This document shows, piece after piece, positions 21,823-33,820 of a DNA stretch of 43,731 nt; position 1 is the stretch's first letter, and every line of letters begins with the position of its first letter. The stretch covers positions 1 to 43,731 of the forward strand of contig NZ_BCZK01000024.1 in NCBI RefSeq assembly GCF_001598695.1, given 5' to 3'. The notes under the pieces are model-generated. The model did not search any database and had not been told where the DNA came from. It saw only the letters and a program-made list of their open reading frames with translations. A program made the position numbers and the translations under genes. Source of the stretch: Klebsiella oxytoca NBRC 105695 (GTDB lineage: Bacteria; Pseudomonadota; Gammaproteobacteria; Enterobacterales; Enterobacteriaceae).

Positions 21823-23292
21823 ATGACTGCTGAATTATTAGTTAACGTAACGCCATCGGAAACGCGCGTCGCTTATATTGATGGCGGTATTCTTCAGGAA
21901 ATTCATATTGAGCGTGAAGCGCGACGCGGAATAGTAGGCAATATCTACAAAGGTCGTGTCAGTCGGGTGCTGCCGGGAATGCAGGCGGCTTTTGTAGATA
22001 TTGGCCTCGATAAAGCCGCGTTTCTGCACGCTTCCGATATTATGCCGCACACCGAATGCGTGGCAGGCGAAGAGCAAAAACAGTTCACCGTTCGCGATAT
22101 TTCCGAACTGGTGCGTCAGGGGCAGGATTTAATGGTGCAGGTGGTGAAAGACCCGCTGGGTACCAAAGGCGCCCGTCTCACCACCGATATCACCATTCCT
22201 TCTCGCTATCTGGTCTTTATGCCAGGCGCTTCGCACGTCGGCGTCTCTCAGCGTATTGAAAGCGAAGCGGAACGTGAGCGCCTGAAAAAAGTGGTGTCTG
22301 AATACTGTGACGAACAGGGCGGTTTCATTATTCGTACCGCGGCTGAAGGGGTACATGAGCAGGAGATGGCCGCAGATGCCGCCTACCTCAAGCGCGTCTG
22401 GACAAAAGTCATGGAGCGCAAAAAGCGCCAGCAGACGCGTTATCAACTGTACGGTGAACTGGCCCTGGCGCAGCGCGTGCTACGTGATTTCGCCGATGCG
22501 CATCTTGACCGTATTCGCGTAGACTCCCGTCTGACCTACGAATCGCTGCTTGAGTTTACCGCCGAATATATTCCGGAGATGACCAGCAAGCTGGAGCACT
22601 ACAGCGGCCGCCAGCCGATTTTCGATCTCTTTGACGTGGAAAACGAAATCCAGCGCGCGCTGGAGCGTAAAGTTGAACTGAAATCAGGCGGTTATCTGAT
22701 CATCGACCAGACGGAAGCGATGACTACCGTCGATATCAATACCGGAGCATTCGTCGGTCACCGTAATCTTGACGATACTATTTTTAATACCAATATTGAG
22801 GCGACCCAGGCCATTGCCCGTCAGCTGCGTCTGCGCAATCTTGGCGGTATTATCATCATTGATTTCATTGATATGAATAATGAGGATCACCGTCGGCGGG
22901 TGCTGCATTCGCTGGAACAGGCGCTGAGCAAGGATCGGGTAAAAACCAGCATAAACGGCTTCTCTCAGCTTGGGCTGGTGGAGATGACCCGCAAGCGCAC
23001 CCGCGAAAGTGTGGAGCACGTGCTGTGCAATGAGTGCCCGACCTGCCACGGCCGCGGCACGGTGAAAACGGTAGAAACGGTGTGCTACGAAATCATGCGT
23101 GAAATCGTGCGCGTACACCACGCCTACGATTCCGACCGATTCCTGGTCTATGCTTCTCCTGCGGTAGCGGAAACTCTGAAAGGGGAAGAGTCGCATGCGC
23201 TGGCGGAAGTCGAGATCTTTGTCGGTAAGCAGGTCAAAGTACAAATTGAACCGCTCTATAATCAAGAGCAGTTTGATGTAGTTATGATGTAA
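21823..23292 (+). CDS. rng: RNase G
   Basis: Endoribonuclease of the RNase E/G family (489 aa, E. coli length) that matures the 5' end of 16S rRNA and cuts mRNAs with 5' monophosphates. An N-terminal S1 domain (about residues 38-128) is followed by the 5' sensor, a DNase I-like domain with metal-binding Asp in MTTVDINTGA and IIIDFIDM, and the zinc-link Cys in CNECPTCHGRG. Starts two bases after yhdE. Confidence 0.98.
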   Translation: MTAELLVNVTPSETRVAYIDGGILQEIHIEREARRGIVGNIYKGRVSRVLPGMQAAFVDIGLDKAAFLHASDIMPHTECVAGEEQKQFTVRDISELVRQGQDLMVQVVKDPLGTKGARLTTDITIPSRYLVFMPGASHVGVSQRIESEAERERLKKVVSEYCDEQGGFIIRTAAEGVHEQEMAADAAYLKRVWTKVMERKKRQQTRYQLYGELALAQRVLRDFADAHLDRIRVDSRLTYESLLEFTAEYIPEMTSKLEHYSGRQPIFDLFDVENEIQRALERKVELKSGGYLIIDQTEAMTTVDINTGAFVGHRNLDDTIFNTNIEATQAIARQLRLRNLGGIIIIDFIDMNNEDHRRRVLHSLEQALSKDRVKTSINGFSQLGLVEMTRKRTRESVEHVLCNECPTCHGRGTVKTVETVCYEIMREIVRVHHAYDSDRFLVYASPAVAETLKGEESHALAEVEIFVGKQVKVQIEPLYNQEQFDVVMM

Positions 23293-23370
23293 TCATCCGT
23301 TTTGCCTGGCTCACTTCAGGACAGGGGCAGGTAAAAGGATGGCGCGTAAAAGGCTGACAAGGAGAGATGC

Positions 23371-26300
23371 GTGAGGCGACTGCCCGGGATTTTACTGCTC
23401 ACCGCGGCAACAGTGATTGTTGTCGTCGCACTGCTGGTGAGCGGTCTGCGTCTCGTACTGCCGCAGTTGAACAGTTGGCGTCCGCAGGTGCTGGAAAAAG
23501 TATCGGCGATGGCCGGCGTACCGGTCGATGCCTCACAAATTACCGCCAGCTGGCAGACGTTTGGCCCGACGCTTGATGTCCGTGATATCAAGGCAGGCCT
23601 GAGCGACGGCGGTGAGCTTTCCGTCAAACGCGTCACTCTGGCGCTCGACGTATGGCAAAGTCTGCTGCATATGCGCTGGCAGTTTCGCGACCTGACCTTC
23701 TGGCAGCTACAGGTTCATACCAACACGCCGATCCAAACCAATAACAGCGGCGAAGGTCTGAAAACTGACCGCATCAGCGATCTTTTCCTCCGCCAGTTCG
23801 ATCACTTTACCCTTCGCGATAGTCATCTGAGCTTCCTGACGATTTCCGGTCAGCGGGCAGAACTTACGATTCCGCAGCTTACCTGGCTGAACGGTAAAAA
23901 TCGCCATCGCGCGGAAGGACAGCTTAGCCTCAGCAGCCTGACCGGCCAGCATGGCGTGATGCAGGTGCGAATGGATCTGCGCGACGAAGACGGTTTGCTC
24001 AATAAGGGGCGTGTCTGGCTTCAGGCCGATGATATCGACGTTAAGCCCTGGCTTGGACGCTGGATGCAGGACAACATCGCCCTACAGAGCGCGAAGTTTA
24101 GCCTGGAAGGCTGGATGACTATCGATAAAGGCGATGTCGCCAGTGGCGATGTGTGGCTGAAAAAAGGCGGCGCCAGCTGGCAGGGCGATAAAGATAAGCA
24201 TCATCTGTCGGTCGATAATCTGACCGCGCACATCTATCGCGATAACCACAGCTGGGGCTTTCGCATCCCGGACACGCGTATCTCCATGGATGATAAACCC
24301 TGGCCGCGCGGCGCGCTGGCGATGGCGTGGATACCTGCCCAGGATGTCGGCGGAACAAATGCTCAACGCAGCGATGAGCTGCGCATACGCGCCAGCAACC
24401 TTAATCTTAGCGGCCTGACCGGGCTGCAGCCGATGGCGGATAAACTGGCGCCGTCGCTGGGTGAAATCTGGCGTACAACGCAGCCGGATGGCAAGATCAA
24501 TCTTCTGGCGCTCGATATTCCTCTCCAGATGGCGGAGAAAACGCGTTTCAAAGCGGACTGGAGCGACATGTCCTGGAAGCAGTGGAAGCTGTTGCCCGGC
24601 GCGGAGCATTTTTCCGGCAGCATTGCCGGGAGCGTGGAGAACGGTATCCTGCATGCCAGCATAAAGCAGGCAAAAATGCCTTATGAGACGGTATTTCGCG
24701 CGCCGCTGGAGATCGCTAAAGGCGATGCGACGCTCAGTTGGATAAAGAACGACAAAGGTTTTATGCTCGACGGTCGCGATATTGACGTGCAGGCTACCGG
24801 CGTTCGCGCCCGCGGCGGCTTCCGCTATCTGCAACCGCAGGGTGATGAACCCTGGCTCGGTATTCTGGCCGGTATCAGTACCAATGATGGCGGTCAGGCA
24901 TGGCGCTACTTCCCTGAAAATCTGATGGGTAAAGAGCTGGTGGATTATCTTAGCGGGGCGATTAAAGGCGGCCAGGCCACCGACGCCACGCTGGCTTACG
25001 GCGGTAATCCCCATCTGTTCCCTTACAAGCACAATGAAGGTCAGTTTCAGGTCTCGGTACCGCTAAAAAACGCCACCTTCGCCTTTCAGCCTGACTGGCC
25101 AGCGCTCACCGGCCTGAATATCGATCTTAACTTTATCAATGACGGGCTGTGGATGAAGGCCGATAAGGCGATGCTCGGCAAAGTGACGGCCAGTAATCTG
25201 GACGCGGTGATACCGGACTACTCGCGAGAAAAACTGCTGATTGATGCCGATGTTAACGGCCCGGGTAAAGAGGTTGGTCCTTACTTTAACGAGACGCCGT
25301 TGAAAGAGACGCTGGGCGCGGCGCTGGACGAGCTTCAGTTGGATGGGGATGTGAGCGCTCGCTTACATTTGAACATCCCGCTGGACGGCGAGATGACCAC
25401 CGCCAAAGGCGACGTCCAGCTGAAGAATAATAGTCTGTTTATCAAGCCTATCGATACCACGCTGCAAAACCTGAGCGGTAAATTCAGCTTTGTAAACGGC
25501 GATCTGAAAAGCGAACCGATGAGCGCGACCTGGTTTAATCAGCCGCTGAACGTTGATTTCTCGACCACCGAGGGCGAGAAAGCGTTCCTGGTTAACGTCG
25601 GGATGAACGCCAACTGGGAGCCTGCGCGTACCGGTCTGTTGCCGAAAGCGCTGGAGAACAGCCTGAGCGGCAGCGTGCCCTGGGACGGTAAAGTGGCGAT
25701 TGAGCTTCCGTACCGCGGCAGCGCAAATTATAAAGTCGATATTAACGGTGAGCTGAAAAACGTAAGTAGTCACTTACCTGCTCCGGTTGATAAGCAGGCC
25801 GGTGAGCCTTTACCGGTAAAAATTAAGGTTGATGGCGGATTAAGCAGCTTTAATTTGACCGGCTCCATGGGGACGAAGAATCACATTAATAGCCGCTGGC
25901 TGCTGGGCAATAAGCTCACACTAGATCGCGCGATTTTAACTTCTGACAGTAAAGCCGTATCTCCGCTGCCTGCGCAGTCAGGCGTCGAGCTGAATATGCC
26001 GCCGATGGATGGCGCGCAGTGGCTGGCGCTGTTCCAGCGCGGTGCGGCAACTGACGTCAGCAGTAGTATTGTCTTCCCGCAGCAGGTCACGCTGCGTACG
26101 CCGACGTTAACGATGGCGGGTCAGAGCTGGAATAACGTCAGCCTGGTCTCCCGGCCCGATGCAGGTGGAACGAAGATTGAAGCTCAGGGGCGTGAAGTCA
26201 ACGCTACCCTGACGATGCGCAAAAATGCCCCGTGGCTGGCGGCCATTCGCTACCTCTATTACAACCCAACTTCGGCGAAAAGCAGCGGGACGGAAAATAG

Positions 26301-27168
26301 CAGCGCTCCGCTGACCGAGACAAAAGTAGATTTCCACGGCTGGCCCGATCTCCAGCTTCGCTGCGCAGAGTGCTGGCTGTGGGGGCAAAAATATGGTCGT
26401 ATCGACGGCGATTTTACGATCAGCGGCGATACCCTGACCCTGGCGAACGGGCTGGTGGATACCGGTTTTGGCCGTCTGACGAGCGATGGCGTATGGGTTA
26501 GCGCCCCGAGCGGCGTACGGACCTCATTAAAAGGTAAGCTGCACGGGAATAAAACCGATGATTTTGTAAACTTCTTCGGCGTGTCCACACCGGTAAAAGG
26601 ATCGTCGTTCGATATTGATTACGATCTACACTGGCGCGCGCCGCCGTGGCAGCCGGACGTTGCTTCGCTTAACGGCATTCTTAAAAGCCGTCTCGGGAAG
26701 GGAGAGTTTACCGATATCAGCACCGGACACGCCGGCCAGCTTCTGCGCCTGCTGAGCGTTGATGCGCTGCTGCGCAAGCTGCGCTTCGACTTTAGCGATA
26801 CGTTCAGCGAAGGGTTCTACTTCGATTCGATTCGCAGCACGGCATGGATTAAAGACGGCGTTCTGCATACCGATGATACCCTGGTCGATGGTCTGGAAGC
26901 GGATATCGCAATGAAAGGCTCGGTGGATCTTGTTCGCCGCCAGCTGGATATGCAGGCCGTGGTTGCGCCGGAAATCTCCGCGACCGTAGGCGTTGCGGCG
27001 GCCTTTGCCGTTAACCCGATAATCGGTGCTGCGGTCTTTGCCGCCAGTAAGGTGCTGGGACCGCTATGGAATAAGGTCTCTATTTTGCGCTATCGCATCA
27101 CCGGTCCTATCGATCAGCCGCAAATTAACGAAGTGCTGCGCCAGGCGCGGAGCGACAAAAAGCAATGA
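23371..27168 (+). CDS. yhdP: YhdP, AsmA-like phospholipid transport protein
   Basis: Very large (1265 aa) inner-membrane-anchored periplasmic protein. One N-terminal helix (about residues 5-28) is followed by a long DUF3971/AsmA-type repeating beta-groove; the C-terminus has an AsmA-like segment (LLRLLSVDALLRKLRFDF, FAVNPIIGAAVFAASKVLG). With TamB and YdbH it moves phospholipid to the outer membrane, and it supports envelope barrier function. GTG start with GGAGAG upstream. It follows rng after 78 bases with no terminator between, suggesting partial co-transcription. Confidence 0.95.
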   Translation: MRRLPGILLLTAATVIVVVALLVSGLRLVLPQLNSWRPQVLEKVSAMAGVPVDASQITASWQTFGPTLDVRDIKAGLSDGGELSVKRVTLALDVWQSLLHMRWQFRDLTFWQLQVHTNTPIQTNNSGEGLKTDRISDLFLRQFDHFTLRDSHLSFLTISGQRAELTIPQLTWLNGKNRHRAEGQLSLSSLTGQHGVMQVRMDLRDEDGLLNKGRVWLQADDIDVKPWLGRWMQDNIALQSAKFSLEGWMTIDKGDVASGDVWLKKGGASWQGDKDKHHLSVDNLTAHIYRDNHSWGFRIPDTRISMDDKPWPRGALAMAWIPAQDVGGTNAQRSDELRIRASNLNLSGLTGLQPMADKLAPSLGEIWRTTQPDGKINLLALDIPLQMAEKTRFKADWSDMSWKQWKLLPGAEHFSGSIAGSVENGILHASIKQAKMPYETVFRAPLEIAKGDATLSWIKNDKGFMLDGRDIDVQATGVRARGGFRYLQPQGDEPWLGILAGISTNDGGQAWRYFPENLMGKELVDYLSGAIKGGQATDATLAYGGNPHLFPYKHNEGQFQVSVPLKNATFAFQPDWPALTGLNIDLNFINDGLWMKADKAMLGKVTASNLDAVIPDYSREKLLIDADVNGPGKEVGPYFNETPLKETLGAALDELQLDGDVSARLHLNIPLDGEMTTAKGDVQLKNNSLFIKPIDTTLQNLSGKFSFVNGDLKSEPMSATWFNQPLNVDFSTTEGEKAFLVNVGMNANWEPARTGLLPKALENSLSGSVPWDGKVAIELPYRGSANYKVDINGELKNVSSHLPAPVDKQAGEPLPVKIKVDGGLSSFNLTGSMGTKNHINSRWLLGNKLTLDRAILTSDSKAVSPLPAQSGVELNMPPMDGAQWLALFQRGAATDVSSSIVFPQQVTLRTPTLTMAGQSWNNVSLVSRPDAGGTKIEAQGREVNATLTMRKNAPWLAAIRYLYYNPTSAKSSGTENSSAPLTETKVDFHGWPDLQLRCAECWLWGQKYGRIDGDFTISGDTLTLANGLVDTGFGRLTSDGVWVSAPSGVRTSLKGKLHGNKTDDFVNFFGVSTPVKGSSFDIDYDLHWRAPPWQPDVASLNGILKSRLGKGEFTDISTGHAGQLLRLLSVDALLRKLRFDFSDTFSEGFYFDSIRSTAWIKDGVLHTDDTLVDGLEADIAMKGSVDLVRRQLDMQAVVAPEISATVGVAAAFAVNPIIGAAVFAASKVLGPLWNKVSILRYRITGPIDQPQINEVLRQARSDKKQ

Positions 27169-27208
27169 TTTGACGATTGCGGGGAATTACCGCACTCTCA
27201 ATAGATAG

Positions 27209-28702
<1,494 letters not shown>

Positions 28703-28712
28703 TCCCTCATCA

Positions 28713-28739
28713 TGCGCTTTCGCATTCCGCGAAAGCGCA
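28713..28739. repeat. perfect 11-bp inverted repeat between tldD and the DeoR regulator
   Basis: TGCGCTTTCGC (28713-28723) and GCGAAAGCGCA (28729-28739) with an ATTCC loop. It is 11 bases after the tldD stop and 22 bases before the regulator start. There is no T run after it, so it may be a tldD 3' hairpin, an operator bound by the regulator itself, or a structure in its leader. Confidence 0.7.
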
Positions 28740-28760
28740 AATTACCTCCGCGGGGTCGCG

Positions 28761-29507
28761 ATGAAAGCCGCGCGTCAGCAGCAGATAGTTGAGTTACTCA
28801 ATCAGCATCACACTTTAACCACCGAAGCGTTGTCCCATCTTCTGCAGGTCAGCATTGAGACCATTCGCCGCGATTTGAGTGAGCTACAGAGGCAGGGGAG
28901 CATTCAGCGTAGTCACGGGCGGGCGCGAGTTCTTCAACGCGATAATCATCACGGCGAGAAGCCTTTTCATCGTCGCGTGAAAAGCCACTATGCCCATAAA
29001 TCCGATATTGCGCGTACGGCGCTGGCGTGGATTGATGCAGGCATGACGATCGCGCTGGATGCCAGCTCAACCTGTTGGTTTCTGGCGCGTCAGCTGCCGG
29101 ATATTAACCTGACGGTATTTACCAATAGCCACCCGGTCTGCGTTGAACTTGGCCGCCGCGAGCGGCTCCAGTTAATTAGCGCCGGTGGTCAGCTTCTGCG
29201 TCAATATGGCTATTACGTTAACCCCGCGCTGTTATCGCAGGTCAAATCGCTGGAGATCGATCTGTTTATTTTTTCCTGCGAAGGGATCGATAACGATGGC
29301 GTACTCTGGGATTCCAGCGTTAACAATGCCGCGTACAAATCCTTGCTCCTGAAACGGGCGGCGCAGTCGCTATTGCTTATCGACAAAAGTAAATTTCATC
29401 GTGCCGGCGAGGTGCGCATCGGAAATCTCAGCGAAGTGACGCAAATCATTTCCGATGCCGGACCTGATAATGAGTTAATGCCCTCTTTGGCTGATTTGGA
29501 CGGCTAG
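28761..29507 (+). CDS. DeoR-family transcriptional regulator, target unknown
   Basis: 248-aa regulator with the DeoR architecture: a winged helix at residues about 3-57 (LTTEALSHLLQVSIETIRRDL) and a C-terminal sugar-phosphate-sensing domain of the ribose-isomerase-like fold (TIALDASSTCWFLARQL, VFTNSHPVCVELG, LLIDKSKFH). Members usually sense phosphorylated sugars and sit beside the operon they control; no sugar gene is nearby, so the target cannot be named. E. coli K-12 lacks it here. Its stop codon overlaps that of convergent aaeR (shared CTAG). The start at 28761 lacks a strong ribosome binding site. Confidence 0.88.
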   Translation: MKAARQQQIVELLNQHHTLTTEALSHLLQVSIETIRRDLSELQRQGSIQRSHGRARVLQRDNHHGEKPFHRRVKSHYAHKSDIARTALAWIDAGMTIALDASSTCWFLARQLPDINLTVFTNSHPVCVELGRRERLQLISAGGQLLRQYGYYVNPALLSQVKSLEIDLFIFSCEGIDNDGVLWDSSVNNAAYKSLLLKRAAQSLLLIDKSKFHRAGEVRIGNLSEVTQIISDAGPDNELMPSLADLDG

Positions 29508-30433
29508 CGGGCAATTCCCCGACCGTGCATGCCCTGATAAATTTTTGCCACCCCGACGAAATACTCCGTCAGATAATTAATGCATACCTGTACTTTCAGA
29601 GGCAGCTTATCTTTCTCGGTATACAGCGCGTAAACCGGGCGCGGATCGGACTGGTAGCTCGGCAGCAGGATCTCCAGTTCGCCGCGGTTGATCTCGTCGA
29701 TCGCCCACATCAGCGGAACATAAGCCACGCCGACGCCTGCCGTCAGCCAGCGGACCAGCGTCATTGGATCGTTAGTGACAAATCGGCCCTGAGGGATCAG
29801 TTTGGTTGAGATCCCTTCCGGGGCGATGATTTCAAATTCGTTATCCGGCCGGACGCTGTATTCCAGCCAGGAGTGGCTGGCGAGATCTGCTGGTTTTTCC
29901 GGACATCCGGCATGCTGGAGATAGCTTTTCGCCGCGCACAGCACCATCGGCATCGAACCCAGGCGGCGGGAAAAGAGGCTGGAATCCTGCAGCGCCCCCA
30001 CGCGAATAACCACATCCAGACCGTCCGCAATCAGGTCCGGAGCGGGGATGCCCGTGACCAGATTTATCGATAGTCCGGGGTGCTCTTTAAGCATGTCCGC
30101 CGTTATGCGCGCCAGGACATTCTGTGCCATAGTTGAAGAACAGCCGATGCGCAGGGTACCGATGGGCGTATTGTTAAACGCGTACAACTGTTCATGGACA
30201 TCCTGGACTTCGAACAGCATTCGCCGACAGCCCTGATAGTAGATTTTTCCCGCTTCTGTTAAGCCAAGGCTACGCGTACTGCGGTTGAGCAGCTTAACCT
30301 GCAGCTCATCTTCCAGTTTGGCTACCGTCTGGCTGATGGAAGAAACGCTCATCTGGAGCTGGCGAGCCGCGGCGGTAAATGACCCTAATTCGACCACTCT
30401 GGCAAAAACGGACATGCGTTTTAATCGTTCCAT
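29504..30433 (-). CDS. aaeR: AaeR, LysR-type activator of aaeXAB
   Basis: LysR-family regulator (309 aa, E. coli length) that induces the aaeXAB efflux genes in response to aromatic carboxylic acids such as p-hydroxybenzoate. The N-terminal helix-turn-helix is GSFTAAARQLQMSVSSISQT, and the effector domain begins near residue 90 (GTLRIGCSSTMAQNVL). Divergent from aaeX with 131 bases between. Its end runs into the DeoR-type gene by four bases and no terminator is visible between them. Confidence 0.95.
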   Translation of the reverse strand: MERLKRMSVFARVVELGSFTAAARQLQMSVSSISQTVAKLEDELQVKLLNRSTRSLGLTEAGKIYYQGCRRMLFEVQDVHEQLYAFNNTPIGTLRIGCSSTMAQNVLARITADMLKEHPGLSINLVTGIPAPDLIADGLDVVIRVGALQDSSLFSRRLGSMPMVLCAAKSYLQHAGCPEKPADLASHSWLEYSVRPDNEFEIIAPEGISTKLIPQGRFVTNDPMTLVRWLTAGVGVAYVPLMWAIDEINRGELEILLPSYQSDPRPVYALYTEKDKLPLKVQVCINYLTEYFVGVAKIYQGMHGRGIAR

Positions 30434-30448
30434 TATTCACTCTGGCTT

Positions 30449-30470
30449 AAAAGTGATTTAGATCACACAT
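30449..30470. promoter_or_regulatory. CRP site in the aaeR-aaeX gap
   Basis: GTGATTTAGATCACA has the CRP core GTGA-N6-TCACA and flanking A/T as in the consensus, differing from the ideal TGTGA half by one base. It lies 16 bases upstream of the aaeR start and about 95 bases before aaeX, so it could act on either gene. The gap also holds the dyads ACTATATAGT (30498-30507) and TTAGCTAA (30507-30514) nearer to aaeX, possible AaeR contacts. Confidence 0.6.
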
Positions 30471-30564
30471 TGTAGATAAGGCTGCAATTGTTACGGTACT
30501 ATATAGTTAGCTAAATAATAAACGCATTGCGCATATCACCTGCACGCTTCTTATCAAGGTCATC

Positions 30565-30768
30565 ATGAGTCTGTTTCCTGTCATTGTGATTTTCGGCTTG
30601 TCATTTCCGCCGATCTTCTTTGAGTTGCTGTTGTCGCTCGCCGTCTTCTGGCTGGTGCACCGCCTGCTGGTTCCAACGGGCATCTATGATTTTGTCTGGC
30701 ACCCGGCCCTGTTCAATACCGCGCTATATTGCTGCTTGTTTTATCTGATATCACGTTTGTTCGTTTGA
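30565..30768 (+). CDS. aaeX: AaeX, small membrane protein
   Basis: 67-aa DUF1656 protein with two hydrophobic segments (about residues 5-28 and 45-65), the first gene of aaeXAB. Family members precede FUSC-type efflux genes; AaeX is not needed for p-hydroxybenzoate efflux in E. coli and its role is unclear. It ends 7 bases before aaeA. Confidence 0.92.
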   Translation: MSLFPVIVIFGLSFPPIFFELLLSLAVFWLVHRLLVPTGIYDFVWHPALFNTALYCCLFYLISRLFV

Positions 30769-30775
30769 GGTTGAT

Positions 30776-31708
30776 GTGAAAACACTAACAAGAAATATCC
30801 TCCGTACCGCAATCACTGTGATACTGGTTATCCTTGCATTTATGGCGATTTTTCGCGCATGGGTGTACTACACCGCATCGCCCTGGACGCGCGATGCGCG
30901 CTTTAGTGCGGATATTGTAGCCATTGCCCCCGATGTTTCCGGCCTGATTTCGCAGGTGAATATCAAGGATAACCAACTGGTTAAGAAAGACCAGGTTTTG
31001 TTCGTCATTGACCAACCGCGTTACCAGAAAGCGTTAGCAGAGGCCGAAGCCGATGTCTCCTATTACCAGACTCTGGCGCAGGAGAAGCGCGTGGAAGCCG
31101 GTCGTCGTAACCGTCTTGGCGTCCAGGCCATGTCCCGGGAAGAGATAGACCAGGCGAATAACGTCCTGCAAACCGTTGAACATCAATTAGCCAAAGCGAC
31201 GGCGAGTCGCGATCTGGCGAAGCTTGACCTTGAACGGACGGTGATTCGCGCTCCGGCCGATGGCTGGGTGACCAACCTGAACGTGTACCGCGGCGAGTTT
31301 ATCACCCGAGGTTCCACCGCGGTTGCGCTGGTGAAGCAAAATACCTTCTATGTCATGGCCTATCTTGAAGAGACCAAGCTTGAAGGCGTGCGCCCCGGGT
31401 TTCGTGCTGAAATTACCCCTCTGGGAAGCGTACATACCCTCAGGGGGACCGTCGACAGCATCGCTGCTGGCGTCACCAATGCCAGCAGCAGCAGCGATTC
31501 AAAAGGGCTGGCCTCTATTGATTCTAATCTTGAGTGGGTGCGCCTGGCGCAGCGGGTACCGGTACGTATTCGCCTTGATCAGCAGCAGGGCAATCTCTGG
31601 CCAGCGGGCACCACGGCGACGGTGGTGATCACGGGTAAAGAGGATCGCGATACCAGTCAGGCAAACTTCTTCCAGAAACTGGCGATGCGCCTGCGTGAGT
31701 TCGGTTAA
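30776..31708 (+). CDS. aaeA: AaeA, membrane fusion subunit of aromatic-acid efflux
   Basis: Periplasmic adaptor (310 aa) of the AaeAB system that exports p-hydroxybenzoate and related aromatic acids as a metabolic relief valve. One N-terminal helix (about residues 10-32), a lipoyl half ([14 protein letters not shown]), a coiled-coil hairpin, the second lipoyl half ([16 protein letters not shown]), and a beta-barrel domain. GTG start preceded by GAGGTTGAT. Followed by aaeB after 5 bases. Confidence 0.95.
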   Translation: MKTLTRNILRTAITVILVILAFMAIFRAWVYYTASPWTRDARFSADIVAIAPDVSGLISQVNIKDNQLVKKDQVLFVIDQPRYQKALAEAEADVSYYQTLAQEKRVEAGRRNRLGVQAMSREEIDQANNVLQTVEHQLAKATASRDLAKLDLERTVIRAPADGWVTNLNVYRGEFITRGSTAVALVKQNTFYVMAYLEETKLEGVRPGFRAEITPLGSVHTLRGTVDSIAAGVTNASSSSDSKGLASIDSNLEWVRLAQRVPVRIRLDQQQGNLWPAGTTATVVITGKEDRDTSQANFFQKLAMRLREFG

Positions 31709-31713
31709 TCGCC

Positions 31714-33681
31714 ATGGGGATCTTCACCATCGAACTCCGGCATCTCCGCTTCGCCGTTAAGTTAGCCTGCGCGGTGGTGCTGGCGTTATTCGTCGGTTTT
31801 CATTTTCAGCTGGAAACTCCGCGCTGGGCGGTGCTTACTGCAGCGATCGTTGCTGCCGGTCCGGCATTTGCCGCAGGCGGGGAGCCTTACTCCGGCGCCA
31901 TTCGCTATCGCGGGATGCTGCGTATCGTCGGCACCTTTATCGGCTGTATCGCCGCATTGGCGATTATCATCCTGATGATCCGCGCCCCGCTGTTGATGGT
32001 ACTGGTCTGCTGCCTGTGGGCGGGCTTCTGTACCTGGATCTCCTCGCTGGTGCGGGTTGAGAACTCCTATGCGTGGGGTCTGGCGGGTTATACCGCGCTC
32101 ATCATTATTATCACTATTCACGAAGAGCCGATGCTGGCGCCGCAGTTCGCCGTCGAACGATGCAGTGAGATTGTCATCGGTATCGTCAGCGCCATTGTGG
32201 CCGATCTGCTGTTTTCTCCGCGATCGATAAAAAAAGAGATCGATCTTGAGCTGGATAACCTGCTGATCGATCAATATCGCCTGATGCAGCTTTGCGTGGC
32301 CCATGGCGATAAAGATGAGGTCGATAAGGCCTGGAGCGCCCTGGTACGCCGTACCAACGGGCTGGAGGGGATGCGCGCCAACCTGATCATGGAGTCTTCG
32401 CGCTGGGCTAAAGTGAATCAACGCCTGAAGGCGATCAACACCCTCTCTTTGACCCTGATTACTCAGGCCTGTGAAACCTTTCTGATTCAGAACACCCGGC
32501 CTGAGATAGTGACGGATGATTATCGGGAGCTCTTTGCTGAACCGGTTGAGACCGTGCAGGACGTGCACCGTCAGCTAAAACGTATGCGCCGCTTTTTGAC
32601 CTGGAAGGGGGAGCATAATACGCCGGTGACGATCTACAGCTGGGTAGGTGCTGCGACGCGCTATCTGCTTTTGAAGCGGGGCGTGGTCGGCAATACCAAA
32701 ATCAGCCGTATTGAAGAGGAAGTACTGCAGGGCGAAGTGGTGGTGAAGGTGGAATCCGCCGAGCGCCATCATGCGATGGTGAACTTTTGGCGAACTTCCA
32801 TCTCTTGTATCCTCGGTACGTTGTTCTGGCTATGGACCGGCTGGACTTCGGGAAGCGGGGCGATGGTGATGATTGCGGTTGTTACGGCCCTGGCGATGCG
32901 TTTGCCAAATCCGCGGATGGTGGCTATTGATTTCCTTTATGGCACGCTGGCGGCTTTACCTCTGGGCGCGCTGTTTTTCCTGGTGATTATGCCTGCGACG
33001 CAGCAAAGTATGCTGCTGCTGTGCATTAGCCTTGCGGTGATGGCATTTTTTATCGGCATCGAGGTACAGAAGCGGCGCCTGGGGTCGTTGGGCGCGCTGG
33101 CCAGCACGATTAATATCCTGGTGCTCGACAACCCGATGAAGTTTGAATTCAACCAGTTTCTTGATAGCGCCTTAGGTCAGATCGTAGGATGCTTCCTCGC
33201 GCTGATGGTGATCCTGCTGGTGCGTGATAACTCCCAGGCTCGCACCGGACGCGTGCTGCTTAACCAGTTTGTCTCGGCAGCGGTATCATCGTTGACCACC
33301 AATACGGCGCGACGTAAAGAGAACCATTTGCCCGCTCTGTATCGTCAGCTTTTTTTATTGCTGAATAAGTTTCCTGGCGACATCGCGCGCTTTCGTCTGG
33401 CATTAACCCTGATTATTGCCCATCAGCGGCTGCGCGATGCACCGGTACCGATAAACGACGATCTGTCCGCCTTTCACCGGCAGCTGCGTCGCACGGCGGA
33501 TCGCGTCATTTCCGCGAAGAGCGATGATAAGCGTCGCTACTATTTTGCCCGTTTGCTTGATGAACTGGATATCTATCAGCAAAAATTACAGCACTGGGAA
33601 GCCTCTTCCCAGGTGACCGAGCCGGTACGAAGGCTGGTGGATATGCTGCATAAGTATCAGCACGTACTCACCAACAGCTAG
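31714..33681 (+). CDS. aaeB: AaeB, aromatic-acid efflux pump
   Basis: Inner-membrane FUSC/ArAE-family transporter, 655 aa (E. coli length). Two sets of hydrophobic helices (about residues 11-160 and 360-505), each followed by a long cytoplasmic helical region. Works with AaeA; expression depends on AaeR. Intact and followed by a clear terminator. Confidence 0.95.
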   Translation: MGIFTIELRHLRFAVKLACAVVLALFVGFHFQLETPRWAVLTAAIVAAGPAFAAGGEPYSGAIRYRGMLRIVGTFIGCIAALAIIILMIRAPLLMVLVCCLWAGFCTWISSLVRVENSYAWGLAGYTALIIIITIHEEPMLAPQFAVERCSEIVIGIVSAIVADLLFSPRSIKKEIDLELDNLLIDQYRLMQLCVAHGDKDEVDKAWSALVRRTNGLEGMRANLIMESSRWAKVNQRLKAINTLSLTLITQACETFLIQNTRPEIVTDDYRELFAEPVETVQDVHRQLKRMRRFLTWKGEHNTPVTIYSWVGAATRYLLLKRGVVGNTKISRIEEEVLQGEVVVKVESAERHHAMVNFWRTSISCILGTLFWLWTGWTSGSGAMVMIAVVTALAMRLPNPRMVAIDFLYGTLAALPLGALFFLVIMPATQQSMLLLCISLAVMAFFIGIEVQKRRLGSLGALASTINILVLDNPMKFEFNQFLDSALGQIVGCFLALMVILLVRDNSQARTGRVLLNQFVSAAVSSLTTNTARRKENHLPALYRQLFLLLNKFPGDIARFRLALTLIIAHQRLRDAPVPINDDLSAFHRQLRRTADRVISAKSDDKRRYYFARLLDELDIYQQKLQHWEASSQVTEPVRRLVDMLHKYQHVLTNS

Positions 33682-33689
33682 CATCCATA

Positions 33690-33717
33690 ACCGACGCCTG
33701 AAGCGTCGGTTTTTTTA
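33690..33717 (+). terminator. terminator of aaeXAB
   Basis: Stem ACCGACGC / GCGTCGGT with a 5-base loop (CTGAA) and a run of eight T, 8 bases after the aaeB stop codon. Confidence 0.92.
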
Positions 33718-33820
33718 TCGCTATACTTAATCGTCAGAAAACGAATTCCTCCAGCAGAGTGGGACGATACGCCGGAATATCGGGCTAAGACGAGCTGCAG
33801 GTGTGGACAGGATGCGGGCA

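Noticed and set aside
24082..25032. 316-aa minus-strand ORF opposite yhdP
   Set aside because: Antisense shadow of yhdP; no start signal or family resemblance.
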